Notes under the pieces: model-generated
Seen by the model: only the letters and a program-made list of their open reading frames with translations
Told to the model about the DNA's origin: nothing
The model's database searches: none
Made by a program: the position numbers and the translations under genes
Part shown: positions 55,001-56,780 of the stretch, in pieces
How the letters are laid out: each line of letters begins with the position of its first letter
Numbering within the stretch: position 1 is the stretch's first letter
Assembly (NCBI GenBank): GCA_024102815.1
Contig: JAGFJJ010000015.1
Span: forward strand, 1-56,780
DNA: 56,780 nucleotides
Direction: 5' to 3'
Source: Phycisphaerae bacterium
Lineage (GTDB): Bacteria > Planctomycetota > Phycisphaerae > UBA1845

Positions 55001-56780
55001 GCAATCCGCCTGCCAATGAGCCTGCGACTTGCGCGGGACACACGGGTGAATGCCCGTCGCAGCCGACGTCGGCGAGTTGCTATCGAAACCGCTCCCAGGT
55101 CTCGATCGTCGCCGATGGTGTGGTCGCGGACTGCAACCGGACGGATGCATGCACGGAATGTGCGGAGATCTGCGCCGGTTGCGATCTGACCGTAGTGAAA
55201 GAGGTCAAGTGTGCGGACGATCCGGACAGCGGGTATTTCCCGTCGAAGGTGGCGCTGCCCGGCGAGGAGTTGACCTTCCGCTTCACGGTGATGAGCGCGG
55301 GGGTGCCGGTGGAGAAGCTCTGCCTGCGGGATACGCTCTCGTGCCGAAGCACCTGGTCTCCCACACCGATGACGTGCACGATCATGCGGGCGGGCGGTGG
55401 CAGCGATCCGTATCCGGCGCCGCCGGTGAGCGGAGCGCGGACCTGCACCGAAGTGAACCCGCCGTTGATGCTGGGCGACATGCTCGTCTGCACGTTCAAC
55501 GTTACCGTGCCGGCGAACTACTCAACGGTGAACGTCGAACCGGACTGCGTGAATACGATCGAGGTCGATGGATACGTCGATGGCAATACGCCGATCACGA
55601 CGCCACCGGACTGCATGGATCAGGACAATGCCACGGTGGACGTGAAAGTGGCCGACATCGATTGTGTTGAAAAGGAAGCCGAGGCGATGGACGCCGACGG
55701 CAACGTGTACGGTCCCTCGGACTTTGTTGACATCGAGTCCAAGGATTCCAGCTATCCGATCACGCTGACGTACCGCGTGCTGGCGAGGAACCCGGCCAGT
55801 TCGAGCGAGGTGCCCCTGGTTGACGTCAAGATCTGCGACCAGGGCATCATTGACGCCGCGGACGGCGCACTGGCTGACGGCGCGATGTTGACCATCGGCG
55901 CATGCGAATTCGACAACGTCGATCGTTGCAAGGAAGTCGCGTCCCTGCCGGTTGGTGGGTCGGCGACGGCCGAGTGCACGCTCGTCTTTGACGACGCCGA
56001 TGCATGGAGGAACTTCGCCTGTCGCGAGGCGGGCAAGACCGGTAGCGAGCTCGCTGCCTGCCTTGCGGGCGACCAGGAAGCCGACGGAGAGTGCTTCAGC
56101 AACCAGGCCGACGTCAGCGGGTTGCCGGATTACGGCTTCGAGCCTGGCAACCCGAATCAGCCCTGCCTGCCGGACAATCCTCCGGACGGTGGGCGGATCA
56201 GTGACGAGTCAGGTTGCAATGCCGAGGTGTGTGTTCGTCCGCCTTCGCAGTGCACGTGCACCAAGGCCACATTCACCATCTGGAACATGAACGAGGTCAA
56301 GTTCTCGGGTACGCACCGCTGCATCTGCGACTGGGACCAGGAGCTGATCAGCCTCTACGACGCCCCCAACCACATGCTGCGGCAGTACCTGCAGACCAAC
56401 AAGGGCAAGGCGCGGATCGACGCCATCGCCAGCCCGATCGTGTGTGATCCGTTCCTGGAAGACGCGGTCTCGGTGGACTCGCCGCTGCTGGGCGTGGCCG
56501 CCAAGCAGCTCACCTTCCACCGGCCTTCGCCGGGTGTGGATGCCGACGGCATCGTCAAACGCGATTCCGCGGGCATGTCGCTGGTGGGTCTGGGCCAGCA
56601 GGCGGGCAAGATCACGTATGCCCTGCCCACCTCGGGCGGCCCGGAGGAGCGGTCGGCAGCGGACAACGGCATTGCGGTCTCGCGTCTGCTGGACGGTCCG
56701 CAGCGGCTGGTGCGCGGCTCGAAGATCGAGCCGGCGGAGTCGCCGCTGGCGGGCACGACGTCCGCGAGCCGGCTGGCCTC
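52084..56780 (+). CDS. Giant exported surface protein with alternating Cys-rich DUF11-like repeats (truncated by window edge)
   Basis: The frame is open for 1,565 codons from ATG 52084 (AGAGGG upstream) to the right edge without a stop. A signal peptide (VVLLALLAFTVGSGASFAQ) is followed by a 300-residue N-terminal domain. Then come DUF11-like units starting near residues 335 (LRVTKQVRCEGET), 696 (NLVVTKDVGC) and 1034 (LTVVKEVKC), alternating with a second Cys-rich unit near 534, 859 and 1192. The full period is about 330 residues. At about 1390 begins a module FTIWNMNEVKFSGTHRCI also found at 48088-49359. Probable wall or outer-membrane structural protein or adhesin. The C-terminus and anchor are outside the window. 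Confidence 0.9.
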   Translation, partial: MFVIRRSRSCVVLLALLAFTVGSGASFAQTQPTVDGNLTDIANSVTDIINNGLPAFAINQVDQLESGPMPGSDGFQDEPLQDTATPQGRFMHSPVNMGNAYLIYKPDSDGNIGTAPMFADDDSWLALGINIANGDGDVVLQGDSIKLVTPPDLPGIIMVPFDADGNGNPGTIGTGAQSRWAPSEPVAGFGERNDALNMFFLTCAESVNDFQIGQPEISIFYEQIFAGPTNLQILRNGIDVGPVATNFPMSAAPANGSTTASIAARGLNGISDDDFEFLIPKVDSKFSLAFPGEDFATVTRFRLARLGLLLSSDASGDLSNEDTMFILVNLGLPELRVTKQVRCEGETVWRDSAEALPGATLEYRIEVENLGNTDLGITLEDVLSSQLCGVEPVAGSLAATLFRPGDAIGQAVNFDNAGSFVPPLNPDFFDDPLLPGEQGFLTNLDGTPTFLGVLKGFNVCDDPANPTVGDRIVITFRAAVPDNCPACSALGQVNDVVNTVTAIGDPDATDPPTIDGDEIEATDSVPVNLLCRDVSFDKMANVSTLPTTVPFTLTYTYSVRNDGELVESATIRDANLCADVVAIAGVDFAAPGVATSCPICVTPASGVTTNVAASGGTFSTMCSIQFTSVAGAQAFLAADDGRSPLQGDPQECTGGTGDPLCYTNRAELRVEGANLPEGCNQEDVYRACETVCSGCNLVVTKDVGCIGPDGMVDQYNDIEDTLPGQDLRYRIRAMNTGTPVCQVCISDTLSCGSWLKAGTLSGRIDPGNRSVPLPGFSFSGGRTCYDVSSLGCLGSGETLTVTFDVQVPGDASFAAPTPSPDCTNEVFIEGYLDAGTSPTAPPDCDDEDNAAIDVLARNVTYSKTVTTLSAAGGTIDKSNLPVVDDGSYPIRATFNYAAMNNGELTEMVTIRDDLLCSDVQGIPGLVVGPCDVCPSPPGKSGNVVPGGSLSASCRLTFNTPAALVEFLAKDDGRNPPANEPATCAGHTGECPSQPTSASCYRNRSQVSIVADGVVADCNRTDACTECAEICAGCDLTVVKEVKCADDPDSGYFPSKVALPGEELTFRFTVMSAGVPVEKLCLRDTLSCRSTWSPTPMTCTIMRAGGGSDPYPAPPVSGARTCTEVNPPLMLGDMLVCTFNVTVPANYSTVNVEPDCVNTIEVDGYVDGNTPITTPPDCMDQDNATVDVKVADIDCVEKEAEAMDADGNVYGPSDFVDIESKDSSYPITLTYRVLARNPASSSEVPLVDVKICDQGIIDAADGALADGAMLTIGACEFDNVDRCKEVASLPVGGSATAECTLVFDDADAWRNFACREAGKTGSELAACLAGDQEADGECFSNQADVSGLPDYGFEPGNPNQPCLPDNPPDGGRISDESGCNAEVCVRPPSQCTCTKATFTIWNMNEVKFSGTHRCICDWDQELISLYDAPNHMLRQYLQTNKGKARIDAIASPIVCDPFLEDAVSVDSPLLGVAAKQLTFHRPSPGVDADGIVKRDSAGMSLVGLGQQAGKITYALPTSGGPEERSAADNGIAVSRLLDGPQRLVRGSKIEPAESPLAGTTSASRLA

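Overview
The window is GC-rich bacterial DNA from a probable planctomycete, perhaps of the Phycisphaerae. The inference rests on gene content. There is a prepilin-type protein with an H-X9-D C-terminal box, an ECF sigma factor next to a membrane anti-sigma factor, a DUF58/von Willebrand gene pair, a PilT / PilB-like / CvpA-like gene run, many lipoproteins, and a giant DUF11-type surface protein. No rRNA gene or species marker is present, so placement stays approximate.

Positions 1-4174 are the right end of an integrated mobile element. It ends exactly on a 3' fragment of tRNA-Pro(UGG) at 4119-4174, the expected attachment scar. The intact tRNA and most of the element must lie left of the window. 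Its genes are small, tightly overlapping and almost all on the minus strand: a ribbon-helix-helix-like protein, a DUF6941-like protein, a toxin-antitoxin pair (PemK/MazF type), two excisionase-like HTH proteins, and a protein whose 3' coding end carries iteron-like repeats. A minus-strand reading frame runs through the attachment site and looks like the detached C-terminal tail of an integrase.

From 4219 to about 46 kb lies ordinary chromosome: a SpoIIE-type phosphatase, M42 and prolyl-oligopeptidase-type peptidases, a NicO-like transporter, pyrK and tdk (convergent and overlapping), a YggS-type PLP protein, trmB with a degenerate receiver, an SGNH lipoprotein, a dienelactone hydrolase, a beta-propeller protein, purH, an HI0933-type flavoprotein, the DUF58/VWA pair, the pilT / pseudo-pilB / CvpA-like run, an SDR, a cbpA-type DnaJ protein, several lipoproteins, and a prepilin / ECF sigma / anti-sigma cluster. 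The anti-sigma factor appears to be fused to a pseudopilin-like periplasmic domain, and the PilB-like ATPase has lost its Walker A lysine and its His box.

From 48 kb to the right edge lies a cluster of three exported proteins on the plus strand, separated by two good intrinsic terminators. The last, starting at 52084, is open for more than 1,565 codons and runs off the window. It alternates two kinds of cysteine-rich repeat and carries, near its visible end, a module also found at the C-terminus of the protein encoded at 48088-49359.
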